From: Actinomycetes bacterium
GTDB lineage: Bacteria > Actinomycetota > Acidimicrobiia > Acidimicrobiales > Acidimicrobiaceae
Direction of reading: 5' to 3'
Assembly: GCA_021823045.1 (NCBI GenBank)
Contig: JAKAPB010000095.1
Coordinates: forward strand, 1 to 7,004
DNA: 7,004 bases
Below, piece after piece: positions 6,933 to 7,004 of the stretch (the first letter of the stretch is position 1; every line of letters starts with the position of its first letter). Below the pieces are notes generated by a model, which saw only the letters and a list, made by a program, of their open reading frames with translations, searched no databases and had not been told where the DNA came from. Made by a program: the position numbers and the translations under genes.

Positions 6933-7004
6933 CTACAGGGGCATCTTTGCTCCAATTAGTTCAAATGCCTTACGCTGACGCACAGTAGCTAACGTGGTCT
7001 TTTC
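6933..7004 (-). pseudogene. Possible IS256/mutator-type transposase C-terminal fragment with internal deletion
   Basis: Entering from the right edge on the minus strand, the frame reads EKTTLATVRQR, then KAFELIGAKMPL, then TAG at 6933-6935. In actinobacterial IS256-family transposases, as remembered, a segment like ESTFATVRLR is followed some 16 residues later by AFKLIDAAQ. Here the two parts are fused directly, which implies a deletion of the intervening TKGPGSRAAGLAM-like stretch, and the usual tail (NAPHLVALVRAGA) is missing. The match covers only about 18 residues, so it is suggestive rather than secure. The catalytic domain would lie beyond the window. Confidence 0.33.

Noticed and set aside
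1..7004. CRISPR array, rRNA, riboswitch or origin
   Set aside because: No regularly spaced repeats, conserved rRNA stretches, DnaA-box clusters or recognised riboswitch cores were seen on reading both strands.

Overview
The window looks like a piece of an actinobacterial chromosome undergoing gene decay. Three things point to Actinobacteria: the fused PabB-PabC protein, a DUF3054 membrane protein, and an ISAzo13-type transposase remnant resembling those I recall from Frankia and Streptomyces. Base composition is only moderately GC-rich (about 50-55% judged by eye on a few lines), and third codon positions are not strongly GC-biased, unlike most free-living relatives. The genus cannot be settled from the sequence.

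Layout, left to right. Positions 1-242 (minus) hold the N-terminal part of an ISAzo13-family transposase, cut by the window edge and broken by a one-base frameshift. About 950 bases with no recognisable gene follow. At 1194-2579 (plus) is a full-length group II PLP-dependent decarboxylase whose reading frame is intact except for one in-frame TAA at 2022-2024, just before the PLP-binding lysine. Converging on it from the right is an intact 709-codon gene (4973-2844, minus) for a fused aminodeoxychorismate synthase component I and aminodeoxychorismate lyase, the branch of folate synthesis that makes 4-aminobenzoate. About 780 gene-poor bases follow, with short repeats near the pab start, an unrecognised broken frame, and a palindrome resembling a DtxR/IdeR iron box. 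At 5756-6133 (plus) is an intact small DUF3054 membrane protein. The remaining ~870 bases carry no convincing gene until the right edge, where a short IS256/mutator-like transposase remnant with an internal deletion is seen (6933-7004, minus).

Only two genes, about 2.5 kb of 7.0 kb, look functional. The rest is pseudogene, IS debris and non-coding DNA. The genes do not form one pathway. The pab fusion is apparently retained for folate synthesis, the amine-forming decarboxylase is newly or nearly inactivated, and the two IS fragments are old insertions in decay. I found no convincing new multi-gene system. The most informative points are the single nonsense codon in an otherwise conserved enzyme, the survival of the pab fusion in an eroding neighbourhood, and an orphan iron-box-like site.
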